NCBI GenBank assembly: GCA_031460455.1
Contig: JAVKTQ010000007.1
Location: 1 to 64,000 of the forward strand
Direction of reading: 5' to 3'
DNA length: 64,000 bases
Source: Sporomusaceae bacterium
Lineage (GTDB): Bacteria; Bacillota; Negativicutes; Sporomusales; UBA7701
Shown: piece by piece, positions 17,686 through 25,142 of the stretch
How positions within the stretch are numbered: the stretch's first letter is position 1
Layout: each line of letters starts with the position of its first letter
Position numbers and translations under genes: made by a program
Notes under the pieces: generated by a model
Told to the model about the DNA's origin: nothing
Databases searched by the model: none
The model's input: the letters and a program-made list of their open reading frames with translations, nothing else

Positions 17686-18576
17686 ATGTATCTCGACAAC
17701 GCCGAAGGCATGGTCTTCCGCCCCCCTTCCGAAGCCAACAGCCTCATCCTCAGAGTGACCATCGGTTGTTCCCATAACGCATGCTCCTTCTGCGGCATGT
17801 ACCGCGAAGTGCAATTCCGGTCCCGTCCCGAGGAAGAAGTGACGGCGCTCATCGACACGGCGGCCCGCCACTGGCCGGAAACGCGGCGCATATTCCTGGC
17901 CGACGGCAACGCTCTCGTGCTGAAAACCGACCGCCTGCTAGCCATTCTCGCCAAACTGCGGGCTTCTTTCCCCAAGCTCGCCCGCGTGACCTGCTACGGC
18001 GGCCCCAAAGATATCCTGCGCAAGACGCCCGACGAACTGGCTGCCCTCAAGGCGGCCGGCCTGCAGATCATCTACCTCGGCGTCGAAAGCGGCGACGACG
18101 AAGTGCTCACCCGGGTCTCCAAAGGCGGCACCGCCGCCGAGATGATCGACGCCGGACGCCGGGTCTTAGCGGCCGGCATCAAGCTGTCGGTCATGGTCAT
18201 CCTCGGTCTGGGCGGCGCCGAGCGCAGCCGCGAACACGCTCTCGGCACAGCCCGGGTAGTGAGCGCAATCAGCCCTACGATGCTCAGCGCCCTCACCCTC
18301 ATGCTCCATGACGGCACCCCACTCAGGGCCGCGGCCGACCGGGGCGACTTCCACCCCCTCTCCCCCCTCGGCCTGCTGCAGGAACTCAAACTGATGGTGG
18401 AGCATGTCGACGTAGCCAGCCCCTGCATCTTCCGCAGCAACCACGTCTCTAACTTTCTGCCTCTCGCAGGAACGCTGCCCCACGACAAAGCCCAGTTGCT
18501 TGTCGACATCGACGAAGTGCTTGAAGTCTTCAAGAACAGAACGACGCCCACTTACAACAATACAGGCTCATTCTAA
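17686..18576 (+). CDS. Radical SAM protein of unknown substrate
   Basis: 296 residues. The cluster site is GCSHNACSFCGMY (Cys-x4-Cys-x2-Cys), a form typical of a widespread bacterial family, followed by YLGVESGDDEVL, the usual SAM-binding strand of Elp3/MiaB/NifB-like domains. No B12-binding or C-terminal cluster domain is present, and the protein ends in a plain helical tail. ATG start after GGGAGG. It is probably co-transcribed with nadE and terminated by a strong hairpin 9 bases after the stop. Function not known. Confidence 0.85.
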   Translation: MYLDNAEGMVFRPPSEANSLILRVTIGCSHNACSFCGMYREVQFRSRPEEEVTALIDTAARHWPETRRIFLADGNALVLKTDRLLAILAKLRASFPKLARVTCYGGPKDILRKTPDELAALKAAGLQIIYLGVESGDDEVLTRVSKGGTAAEMIDAGRRVLAAGIKLSVMVILGLGGAERSREHALGTARVVSAISPTMLSALTLMLHDGTPLRAAADRGDFHPLSPLGLLQELKLMVEHVDVASPCIFRSNHVSNFLPLAGTLPHDKAQLLVDIDEVLEVFKNRTTPTYNNTGSF

Positions 18577-18582
18577 GCAGCG

Positions 18583-18610
18583 AAAAAGCCGCCCTCAAGG
18601 CGGCTTTTGA
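18583..18610 (+). terminator. Intrinsic terminator after radical-SAM gene
   Basis: AAAGCCGCC / GGCGGCTTT stem with a five-base loop and a short T-run, just after the stop. A-run on its other side could also serve the minus-strand gene at 18630. Confidence 0.88.
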
Positions 18611-18629
18611 CTTCGACGCGATCATTTCC

Positions 18630-18986
18630 TCAACGGCGCAGCAGGCTGGCAATGAACCATACCAGGCCGACGGCGGCGAAAAAGAGGAAGAACATCGGCA
18701 GGACGACGAACACGACTACGGCGACGACGGCCAGGAGAACGAGCTTGGTCAGCAGGCTCGACTTGCCGCCGAAGGAAACATGGCGAACATAGACTCGCTG
18801 GCGCTGTCCGGCGTTATCATATCGGTCCCGGCGCTCATCCTCCGGTCCGTCGTCCAGAGTAACCCCCTGGAAATTTTCGCGCTCAGCCGGAGTGAGCACC
18901 TTGACCTGGGCTTCGCTGTCCCGGCAATACGGGCAGCCGGTTTCATGCGACGCAGTATCCCGGCCGCAAGTCGGACATTTCATCAT
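18630..18986 (-). CDS. Small zinc-ribbon membrane protein
   Basis: 118 residues. The N-terminus has two CxxC pairs (CPTCGRD and CPYCRD) forming a zinc ribbon. A charged linker follows, and the C-terminal 45 residues contain two likely membrane helices (LLAVVAVVVFVVLPMFFLFFAAVGLVWF, possibly one hairpin) ending in LLRR. So a cytoplasmic ribbon tethered to the membrane. GGGAGGGAG precedes two adjacent ATG codons. It follows the 503-residue unknown by 11 bases on the same strand, suggesting a joint transcript. Function unknown. Confidence 0.75.
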   Translation of the reverse strand: MMKCPTCGRDTASHETGCPYCRDSEAQVKVLTPAERENFQGVTLDDGPEDERRDRYDNAGQRQRVYVRHVSFGGKSSLLTKLVLLAVVAVVVFVVLPMFFLFFAAVGLVWFIASLLRR

Positions 18987-18997
18987 ACTCCCTCCCG

Positions 18998-20509
18998 TCA
19001 GGACATGAATAAGGAATACACGAACCCCTCTTCATTGAGATAACGGGGATCGAATTTCGTCAGATCGAGTACCCGGAAAATCTTATCGCGGTTGGCGTAA
19101 ACGCTGGAGGTCGATACGTCGAAATCGGCGGCCAGTTGTTCGGCCGATATCCCCTGGGGAGAATTGATCTGGGCGTACGCGTACACGACTGCGGCCGCCC
19201 AGGCTCCGGGCTTGCGGATCGCGTTGACCGCCAGTTGGCTGAAATCGTGCCATAGCCGCCGGGCGAGGTCGAGATCGTGCTTTGAAAAGCCATATTCCGG
19301 CATCAGTTTCGTAAACAGGCGGCTCACTCGCGTATCAGGCGCCCGCGTGACGACGATCGGCGGAAACTTGCGCTCCAGTTGGGCGAAAGGGGTAACGTTG
19401 ACCTTAGCGAGCGTAATGAGCGAGTCGACGGTGTGGCGGAAAGCCAGAGCGTGGCGGTCGAAGAAATCCTCCCAACTGGCGCCGGGTTGCTGAATATCGA
19501 AAATCGCCTTCTGGTGCTGCGCTTCTTCCTTGATGCGGCGGCGGAGGTTTGGGCTCAGCTCGACACTGGTGATATAGTTTACCATGACAGTGTCGCGGGC
19601 AAAGACATGCCCGAAAAAAAGCAGCTTCTTCATCGTCTTATAGTCGAATTCGGGATGGGGAAGGCGAAACTTTTCGTCGGTGAACACATTAGTGCACTCC
19701 ACCCATTCCGACGACAAGACGCGATGGACGGTGAATACTGTGAAGCGGGCGTTGAGAAGCTCATCCATTATCTGGCGTTCCTCGTCGCTGAACACGTCCA
19801 TGTGGGCCGCGGCGAAATGTCTGAGCGGCGTATCGTCGCTCGCCAGGAGGCGGTAGTCGAACAGGAAAAAATCCCAAAATTCCTGCCAAAACAGGTTGAA
19901 TTCCCCCGGCTCGGTATCGGGCAGGGTGCTCAGCGGACCGGCAAACAGAAAAAGAGCCCGCTGAAAGTCGTCATTGAACTCCTTGCGCTGAAAAAAAGCC
20001 CCCAGCTTAAGCATCAGCCCCTCGACAATATCGTTCACAACCTGATCGAGTTCTTCGCTGAGGGTGTCTACCGCTTTGCGCATAGCCGAGTTGCGGTCAT
20101 CCAGCTTGATCTTCTTGCCGCCGGCGATTTCCTCGGCCGCCTGCTCCAGCCCGCTGGTGTCGGTCACCAGTTTTTTTAGGGCGAGAAAGCGATAAAAATC
20201 GATCAAGACGTTGAAAAACCGCCGCACGGGTTTCAGCGTCGCTTTGAAACCTTTGACATGGACCGCCAGCCACTGGATCACCCGGCTGTACTCCTTGCGG
20301 GGGATATCCTCGATGTCGGCGGCCTCGGTATGGTCAAGGTAAAGGAAAAACATCCGGAGATTGGTCCAGATCTCCCGGAGACCGTCGTCTCCGGCGCCTC
20401 CCCACGCCTTCTGGCGCAGGAAGCCTTCCACCCAGTCGCGCCTTACCGCCGGACTGTTGGCCATTTCCTCCTCGAAAAAGTGTTTTACCTCGTCATAGAC
20501 GTTTTTCAT
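18998..20509 (-). CDS. 503-residue protein of unknown function with HTH-like C-terminus
   Basis: Not recognised. Largely helical, rich in Phe, Asp and Glu, with no signal peptide or membrane segment and no catalytic motif that I can name. Near residues 443-492 lies PGAWAAAVVYAYAQIN...ISAEQLAADFDVSTSSVYANRDKI, a helix-turn-helix-like segment whose layout recalls the second half of TFIIB/cyclin-type repeats (A-A-A..Y...t..E.A..f.VS..tV..r...I). The N-terminal half contains RRDWVEGFLRQKAW and a WxxEFWDFFLFDYRLL aromatic run. Start: ATG after AAGGAG with a 12-base gap, the best of several. Precedes the zinc-ribbon membrane protein. Confidence 0.7.
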   Translation of the reverse strand: MKNVYDEVKHFFEEEMANSPAVRRDWVEGFLRQKAWGGAGDDGLREIWTNLRMFFLYLDHTEAADIEDIPRKEYSRVIQWLAVHVKGFKATLKPVRRFFNVLIDFYRFLALKKLVTDTSGLEQAAEEIAGGKKIKLDDRNSAMRKAVDTLSEELDQVVNDIVEGLMLKLGAFFQRKEFNDDFQRALFLFAGPLSTLPDTEPGEFNLFWQEFWDFFLFDYRLLASDDTPLRHFAAAHMDVFSDEERQIMDELLNARFTVFTVHRVLSSEWVECTNVFTDEKFRLPHPEFDYKTMKKLLFFGHVFARDTVMVNYITSVELSPNLRRRIKEEAQHQKAIFDIQQPGASWEDFFDRHALAFRHTVDSLITLAKVNVTPFAQLERKFPPIVVTRAPDTRVSRLFTKLMPEYGFSKHDLDLARRLWHDFSQLAVNAIRKPGAWAAAVVYAYAQINSPQGISAEQLAADFDVSTSSVYANRDKIFRVLDLTKFDPRYLNEEGFVYSLFMS

Positions 20510-20544
20510 CAGGTGAACTTTCTCCTTACGCAAAGGCTAGACTC

Positions 20545-20553
20545 ATTATACCA
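20545..20553 (-). promoter_or_regulatory. Extended -10 promoter for the 503-residue gene
   Basis: On the minus strand TGGTATAAT (extended -10) lies about 35 bases before the start of the 503-residue gene. No clear -35 is present, as is common with extended -10 sites. Confidence 0.6.
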
Positions 20554-20653
20554 CTTCATAGATAAGGCCGCTAGCAGCGACCTGCCCTGTCAGACGATCG
20601 CCTTCTTCGGCGCCTGGCGTTCATCCCATATATTCGCAAATCCATAAAACAAA

Positions 20654-20681
20654 ATTCGCCTGGAAGCCAATCCAGGCGAAG
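20654..20681 (-). terminator. Terminator of zinc-ribbon gene
   Basis: TTCGCCTGG / CCAGGCGAA stem; on the minus strand it is followed by TTTTGTTTTA, about 70 bases after the stop of the gene at 20750. Confidence 0.78.
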
Positions 20682-20749
20682 CGGAGTCGACCGACACTAC
20701 ATTTCCGGCCAATCAATAATCTTCTCTTGCGGCAAGCATTCAGTTTTAA

Positions 20750-21058
20750 CTAGTGACGGGCGTTTCTGCTAAAGCAATCGCTGCAATATACGGGCCGGTC
20801 GCCGCTGGGGCGGAAGGGTACCTGTGTTTCCCGGCCGCACTCCGCACAGGTAGCCGGATGCATCTCACGTCGCTGAAAGCCACCGCCACCGCGGCTATAG
20901 CCCCCACCGGGGTTCTGTTGCTTGCGGGCTGCCCGGCAATCGGGGCAACGGCCGGGTTCATTTGTGAAGCCCTTTTCGGCAAAGAAGTCTTGTTCAGATG
21001 CGCTGAAAGTAAATTCTCTATCGCAATCTCGGCAGGTTAGCGTTTTGTCTTGGGCCAT
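20750..21058 (-). CDS. Small cytoplasmic zinc-ribbon protein
   Basis: 102 residues with three CxxC pairs: CRDCDREF and CPDCRAAR in the first half form one ribbon with the pattern of the zf-trcl/probable zinc-ribbon family (...TC.DC...F.F...EQ.F...GF..EP.RC..CR...), and CAECGRE plus CSDCFSR in the second half form another. A glycine/arginine stretch (GGGYSRGGGGFQRR) joins them, as in RNA-binding or cold-shock-linked proteins. ATG after GGGAGG. It is divergent from the DEAD-box helicase gene, sharing a 378-base region. Confidence 0.85.
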   Translation of the reverse strand: MAQDKTLTCRDCDREFTFSASEQDFFAEKGFTNEPGRCPDCRAARKQQNPGGGYSRGGGGFQRREMHPATCAECGRETQVPFRPSGDRPVYCSDCFSRNARH

Positions 21059-21193
21059 AGTATTACCTCCCAGAAATAAATAAATTGCCTTTCTCATGTC
21101 TATATTATTGACATACGTCGCAACACAGATACCTTGCAGATAATGGGCAAAGCCGCATTGAGCCTTTTATGCGGCCAACGCAAGGAAAAGAAT

Positions 21194-21222
21194 TTGCATT
21201 GCACTAGTTAGTGTGCTAGCAT
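21194..21222 (+). promoter_or_regulatory. Candidate promoter for the DEAD-box gene leader
   Basis: TTGCAT (-35), 17 bases, TAGCAT (-10). It would give a 5' leader of about 205 bases before the helicase start. Confidence 0.55.
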
Positions 21223-21436
21223 AAGTATATAGCCTGTGGTGCACGTCATCTTTAATCCTGAGCTTCCCATGTTTTCGTAAATTTGCGGATTTACCTAACG
21301 GTAAGTCCCTTTTTTGTAGCAGCCTGTCCACTCCGCCCTGGCAGCCTACGATGCCTGGCGCTCCCCAGAATACCGTGCCAATGGCCTGTGCAGACTAAGG
21401 GCGGAACAGTAACTAAAAAACAAAGGGGTATCATAA
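21223..21436 (+). promoter_or_regulatory. Long leader of DEAD-box gene with internal terminator-like hairpin
   Basis: The stretch has no plausible gene. At 21287-21316 GGATTTACC / GGTAAGTCC forms a stem (one G-T pair) with a T-run (CTTTTTTG) immediately after, i.e. an intrinsic terminator inside the leader and well before the start codon. Further on, CTGT...CCGCCC pairs with GGGCGG..ACAG over about 90 bases, giving an extended structured region just before the ribosome-binding site. Known DEAD-box helicase genes often carry long regulated leaders. Which signal acts here is unknown. Confidence 0.5.
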
Positions 21437-22774
21437 ATGTCCCACGATTTTTTGACGCTGGGCATCCGGCGGGAAGTAAACGGTTTTCTGCAGCAAATGG
21501 GAATTACCGAGCCTACGCCGATTCAAACAAAAGCAATTCCCGTGGCGATGGCGGGAAAAGACCTTGTTGCTCAGGCGCAGACGGGTACGGGAAAGACACT
21601 GGCTTTCTTATTGCCTATTATGGAAAGCATTGAGCCTAACAAGCCCTATGTTCAGGCCTTAATCGTCACCCCTACCAGAGAACTGGCGCTGCAGATTACC
21701 AAAGAAGCCAAGAAACTGGGCGATAAGTTTGCTGTTGATGTCCAGGCTTTATTTGGCGGCCATACCTTAGAGAAACAGATTAACCAGCTAAAAAGCCCCC
21801 CGCACATTGTAGTAGGTACGCCGGGCCGTTTGCTGGATCTTATCCGCCGCAAAAAGCTCAGCCTTGCCGGAGTGTCCAAGCTTGTGCTGGATGAAGCGGA
21901 TCAAATGCTCCATATGGGCTTCTTGGATGATGTCGAAGAAATCATTAACCAAACCGCCAACAAGCACCAAACAATGTTATTTTCGGCGACAATACCGCCG
22001 AAAATCCGTTCACTGGCTGCGCGGTATATGGGAAAAGCTGTCGATATCCGTGTTCAGACCCCTAATGTGACGCTGGACGAAATCAAGCAGATTATTGTGG
22101 AGACAACCCAGGAAGAAAAACTTGACAGACTTTGCAGTATGATAGATGAATATCGCCCTTATCTGGCGATGGTTTTTTGCCACACAAAGCAGCGCGCCAT
22201 ATCTCTTAACATCGCGCTTGCTCAGCGCGGCTACGAAGTGGACGAGCTTCACGGCGATCTGTCTCAGGCGAAGCGCGAGCAAGTGATGAAGCGGTTCCGG
22301 GAGGCAAAGCTGCAAATACTGGTTGTAACGGACATAGCCGCCAGGGGTCTCGACATCGAGGGCGTTACCCACATCTTTAACTACGATATCCCTCATGACA
22401 CCGAATCTTATATCCACCGCATCGGCAGAACAGGCCGCGCTGGACAGACCGGTACAGCTGTGACATTCGTCGTCCCGGGAGAACATTCATACCTGCGTAT
22501 AATCGAGCAAGGCATCCGGGCCTCAATTAAAAGGCAAAAATCCAAGGAAACAAAAGGCGCTGTAGATAACGAGACTATTGATGGCCAAGCGACCGCGAGG
22601 AAGTCCCCCCTGTCTCCTCCGGCCAGGAAAAAACAGCTAGCTGCCAAAAATACTCCCGCCCATGGCGGAAGTAACCTGCGAAGCCGCCGCAAGCCTAAAA
22701 CCGACGAGAGCTCGCCTCCTCCGAGTCATCGGGGGGCAAAAGGCAGACCAGCCAGACGGGGGCGTCCCTCATAA
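21437..22774 (+). CDS. DEAD-box ATP-dependent RNA helicase (CshA/DeaD-like)
   Basis: 445 residues. Q motif (F..LGI...GI..PTPIQ), AQTGTGKT (motif I), PTRELALQI (Ia), TPGRLLDL (Ib), DEAD at about residues 153-156 (VLDEADQML), SAT (III), and the second RecA domain with ARGLDIEGV and HRIGRTGRAG. The last 65 residues are a basic, Arg/Pro/Lys-rich tail without an obvious RRM, as in short CshA-like enzymes, and likely bind RNA. Start ATG after AAAGGGG. Role by family: RNA unwinding in ribosome assembly and mRNA decay, often cold-induced. Ends at a strong bidirectional terminator. Confidence 0.95.
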   Translation: MSHDFLTLGIRREVNGFLQQMGITEPTPIQTKAIPVAMAGKDLVAQAQTGTGKTLAFLLPIMESIEPNKPYVQALIVTPTRELALQITKEAKKLGDKFAVDVQALFGGHTLEKQINQLKSPPHIVVGTPGRLLDLIRRKKLSLAGVSKLVLDEADQMLHMGFLDDVEEIINQTANKHQTMLFSATIPPKIRSLAARYMGKAVDIRVQTPNVTLDEIKQIIVETTQEEKLDRLCSMIDEYRPYLAMVFCHTKQRAISLNIALAQRGYEVDELHGDLSQAKREQVMKRFREAKLQILVVTDIAARGLDIEGVTHIFNYDIPHDTESYIHRIGRTGRAGQTGTAVTFVVPGEHSYLRIIEQGIRASIKRQKSKETKGAVDNETIDGQATARKSPLSPPARKKQLAAKNTPAHGGSNLRSRRKPKTDESSPPPSHRGAKGRPARRGRPS

Positions 22775-22798
22775 GAACATTCGGCTGCACCCAATCAA

Positions 22799-22841
22799 CA
22801 AAAAAGGTGCGCCTGGCATTTAACCAGGCGTACCTTTTTTG
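22799..22841. terminator. Bidirectional terminator
   Basis: AAAAAAGGTGCGCCTGG / CCAGGCGTACCTTTTTT with a six-base loop (G-T/A mismatch allowed in the stem); T-run on both strands. Serves the helicase gene on plus and the 46-codon ORF on minus. Confidence 0.92.
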
Positions 22842-22982
22842 TTATTTCCCTCGGCCGCTTTTTCGCATCGGCATCTGACGCTGATTGTTATTCCCTGGTG
22901 TAGTTTTCGAGTTCTTAGGAAACGGCTTATTATTCTCATTTGCTTTTTTTTTCTTCTCCGCCAGCAGTGCATTAAGGTCCAT
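22842..22982 (-). CDS. 46-residue basic protein, unknown
   Basis: An ATG-started frame encoding MDLNALLAEKKKKANENN and a tail rich in Asn, Pro, Arg, Lys and Met, ending GRGK. Its stop abuts the bidirectional terminator. GGGAAGAGAG lies just before the start as a moderate ribosome-binding site. The strong basic charge (about 14 Lys/Arg) and lack of a membrane segment would fit an RNA- or ribosome-associated small protein, but no family is recognised. Upstream, 22983-23101 holds nothing else that I can support. Confidence 0.5.
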   Translation of the reverse strand: MDLNALLAEKKKKANENNKPFPKNSKTTPGNNNQRQMPMRKSGRGK

Positions 22983-23101
22983 AGCTCTCTTCCCTTTCAT
23001 AGAATTACTCGTTATTTATTTCATGATTCCCCGTCAAATTTCCTCTTGCAAAATGGTGTTACAGCGATTTCCCGCAATCGCGAAAATGCCTACACCCCCG
23101 C

Positions 23102-23713
23102 TCATATTCCCAGGTCTTCATCCACTATTATGACATGAATGCGTTCCTTATCTGCCGGCATTTGGCTGCCGATTACCGTGTAACACCGACAAATTCTCTC
23201 CGGTGAACTGCAGTCCGAACATACCCCGCTAGTGGCGCAGGGAGTAGCGCGCCCCAACTTGCGGGCCAGTGAGGGAGCAGCCTTTTCCCGCAGGCGTTGC
23301 CACGCATGTGCCTGATCGCGAACTACCTTGTTCCTGCCGACAACGACAACTACCTTATCGGGGCCGAACAGCATTGCCGCAACCCGATTGCCTTTGCCGT
23401 CGATATTGACCAACTCGCCATCCATTGTCACGGCACTCGTGCCGGTAAAGTACACATCGGCCAGCAAGCCCCGCTTACGGCGGCTGATATTTTCGCCGGG
23501 CGAAATACCTGCTTCGAACTGATTTATGACGTCGTATTTCCCGCTGATTAGTGCGTCAAAAATCCCCGTCTCGCGGAGACTAAGCGAATTACCCATCGCA
23601 ACCGTAGCCCCGGCCGGGATTAACTCCAAGGCAATCGCTTTTGCTTCCGCACTGTTTCGAACCCAATAAGCGTTTATGTTGCGGCTCTGTAATTTTTCGA
23701 TCAACTGCTGCAT
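23102..23713 (-). CDS. LUD-domain protein (DUF162, lactate-utilisation LutC-like)
   Basis: 203 residues of the LUD (DUF162) fold. Motifs typical of the family: VAMGNSLSLRETGIFDAL, the ADVYFTGTSAVTMDGELVNIDGKGNRVAAMLFGPDKVVVVVGRNKVV core and a Cys-rich end (ATPCATSGVCSDC...RICRCYTV) that may bind a metal. In other bacteria LutC takes part in lactate oxidation with LutA and LutB; neither is nearby, so this is probably a stand-alone anaerobe-type LUD protein. ATG after AGAGGAG. Single gene between the helicase patch and rlmD, on the minus strand. Confidence 0.85.
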   Translation of the reverse strand: MQQLIEKLQSRNINAYWVRNSAEAKAIALELIPAGATVAMGNSLSLRETGIFDALISGKYDVINQFEAGISPGENISRRKRGLLADVYFTGTSAVTMDGELVNIDGKGNRVAAMLFGPDKVVVVVGRNKVVRDQAHAWQRLREKAAPSLARKLGRATPCATSGVCSDCSSPERICRCYTVIGSQMPADKERIHVIIVDEDLGI

Positions 23714-23765
23714 AAACGATCTCCTCTTTTAATACAGCAACCAATAAAGCCTTGGGGACAAGTCT

Positions 23766-25142
23766 TTATTCGCTGTTTTTCCTTTCCACAAGTGCCACGC
23801 ACTCTACATGGTAAGTCTGGGGAAACATATCGACAGGCTGAATCTCCCTCACCCGGTACCCCCCGCCCGCCAGGACGGCGAGGTCGCGGGCCAGCGACGC
23901 GGGATTGCAGGAAACGTACACGATCCGCTCCGGGCGCATGCGGACGAAGGTCTCCAGCACAACCGGGTCGCAGCCGGCGCGCGGCGGGTCGACGACGATT
24001 GCGTGGGGCTGCACGCCGCGCGCCCGCAGCTTAGGCATAACCTCGACCGCGTCGCCGACGATGTATTCCACGTTGCCGATGCCATTGGCGGCCGCATTTG
24101 CGCGGGCGTCGGCGACGGCGTCCGCCACCACCTCGATACCGTAAACCCTGGCGGCGCGGCGGGCAAGAAAAAGCGTGATTGTACCGGTGCCGCAGTAGGC
24201 GTCGATAACCGTCTCCGTTCCGGTAAGGCCGGCGTATTCTTCCGCCTTGCCGTACAATACCGCCGCCTGGGCGGTATTCACCTGGAAAAATGAGCGGGCC
24301 GAAACGCGGAACAGGAAATCGCCGATACGGTCGACGATGGTATCCCGCCCCCAGATCGTCGCCGTCTGGCGGCCGAGGATGACGTTGGTCCGCGCCGGGT
24401 TAACATTGTGAACGACGCTGACCAGCCCCGGGATATCGCGCCGCAGACTGGCGATGACGCTCTCCTTTTGGGGCAGGTCGGCGGTGGCTGTGACGATCAC
24501 CGTCATGACCTCGCCGCTGGCTGTGCCCACCCGGCCAAGAACATGGCGGACGACGCCGCGGCCGCTCTTCTCGTCGTACGGCGGAATACCGAGCTCGGCC
24601 AGCGCGGCGCGGACAGCGCGGGCGACGGCATTGTTGGCGGCATGCTGGATATTGCAGTCGTCCACATCGACGATGTCGTGGCTGCCGGGGGCAAAGCAGC
24701 CCACCGCCAGCCGGCCGCCCGAAAGCCCCACGGGAAACTGCATCTTGTTGCGGTAGTGCCATGGCTCGGCCGCGCCAAGAGTCGGATGGACAGTGACGTC
24801 GCCCAGTTTGCCGATCCGGGAAACGGCGTCAATCACCGTCTGTCGTTTGGCGGCCAACTGCGCCGGGTAGGACAGATGCTGGAGTTGGCAGCCGCCGCAG
24901 CGCCGGTAAACGGCGCAGCGCGGCGCCGTGCGGTCGGGCGAAGGCGCCAGCACCTCGTCGAGACGGGCCTTGGCGTAATTTTGCTTGACGACTTCGGCGG
25001 TGGCCGTCACCTTCTCGCCCGGCAACGCTTCGGGCACGAAGACGGTGAAGCCGTGGTACCGGCCCACGCCTTCACCGCTGTGTCCCAGGCTGGTTATGTC
25101 GAGCCCGTACTTCCCGCCGCGCTCGACAGGCTGCTTGCTCAT
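23766..25142 (-). CDS. rlmD: 23S rRNA (uracil-5-)-methyltransferase, RlmD/RlmCD type
   Basis: 458 residues of the RumA family, which adds a methyl to C5 of specific 23S rRNA uridines (U1939 in E. coli; in Firmicutes often also U747). N-terminal TRAM domain (residues 1-70), then the [4Fe-4S] cysteines CAVYRRCGGCQLQ (with the fourth in the insert), then the SAM domain with DAYCGTGTITLFLA, VVDPPRAGCDP and YVSCNPASLARD, whose Cys is the catalytic nucleophile. The start ATG overlaps the stop of the Lon-like gene (ATGA). Start codons upstream in the same frame are not used. Confidence 0.94.
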   Translation of the reverse strand: MSKQPVERGGKYGLDITSLGHSGEGVGRYHGFTVFVPEALPGEKVTATAEVVKQNYAKARLDEVLAPSPDRTAPRCAVYRRCGGCQLQHLSYPAQLAAKRQTVIDAVSRIGKLGDVTVHPTLGAAEPWHYRNKMQFPVGLSGGRLAVGCFAPGSHDIVDVDDCNIQHAANNAVARAVRAALAELGIPPYDEKSGRGVVRHVLGRVGTASGEVMTVIVTATADLPQKESVIASLRRDIPGLVSVVHNVNPARTNVILGRQTATIWGRDTIVDRIGDFLFRVSARSFFQVNTAQAAVLYGKAEEYAGLTGTETVIDAYCGTGTITLFLARRAARVYGIEVVADAVADARANAAANGIGNVEYIVGDAVEVMPKLRARGVQPHAIVVDPPRAGCDPVVLETFVRMRPERIVYVSCNPASLARDLAVLAGGGYRVREIQPVDMFPQTYHVECVALVERKNSE

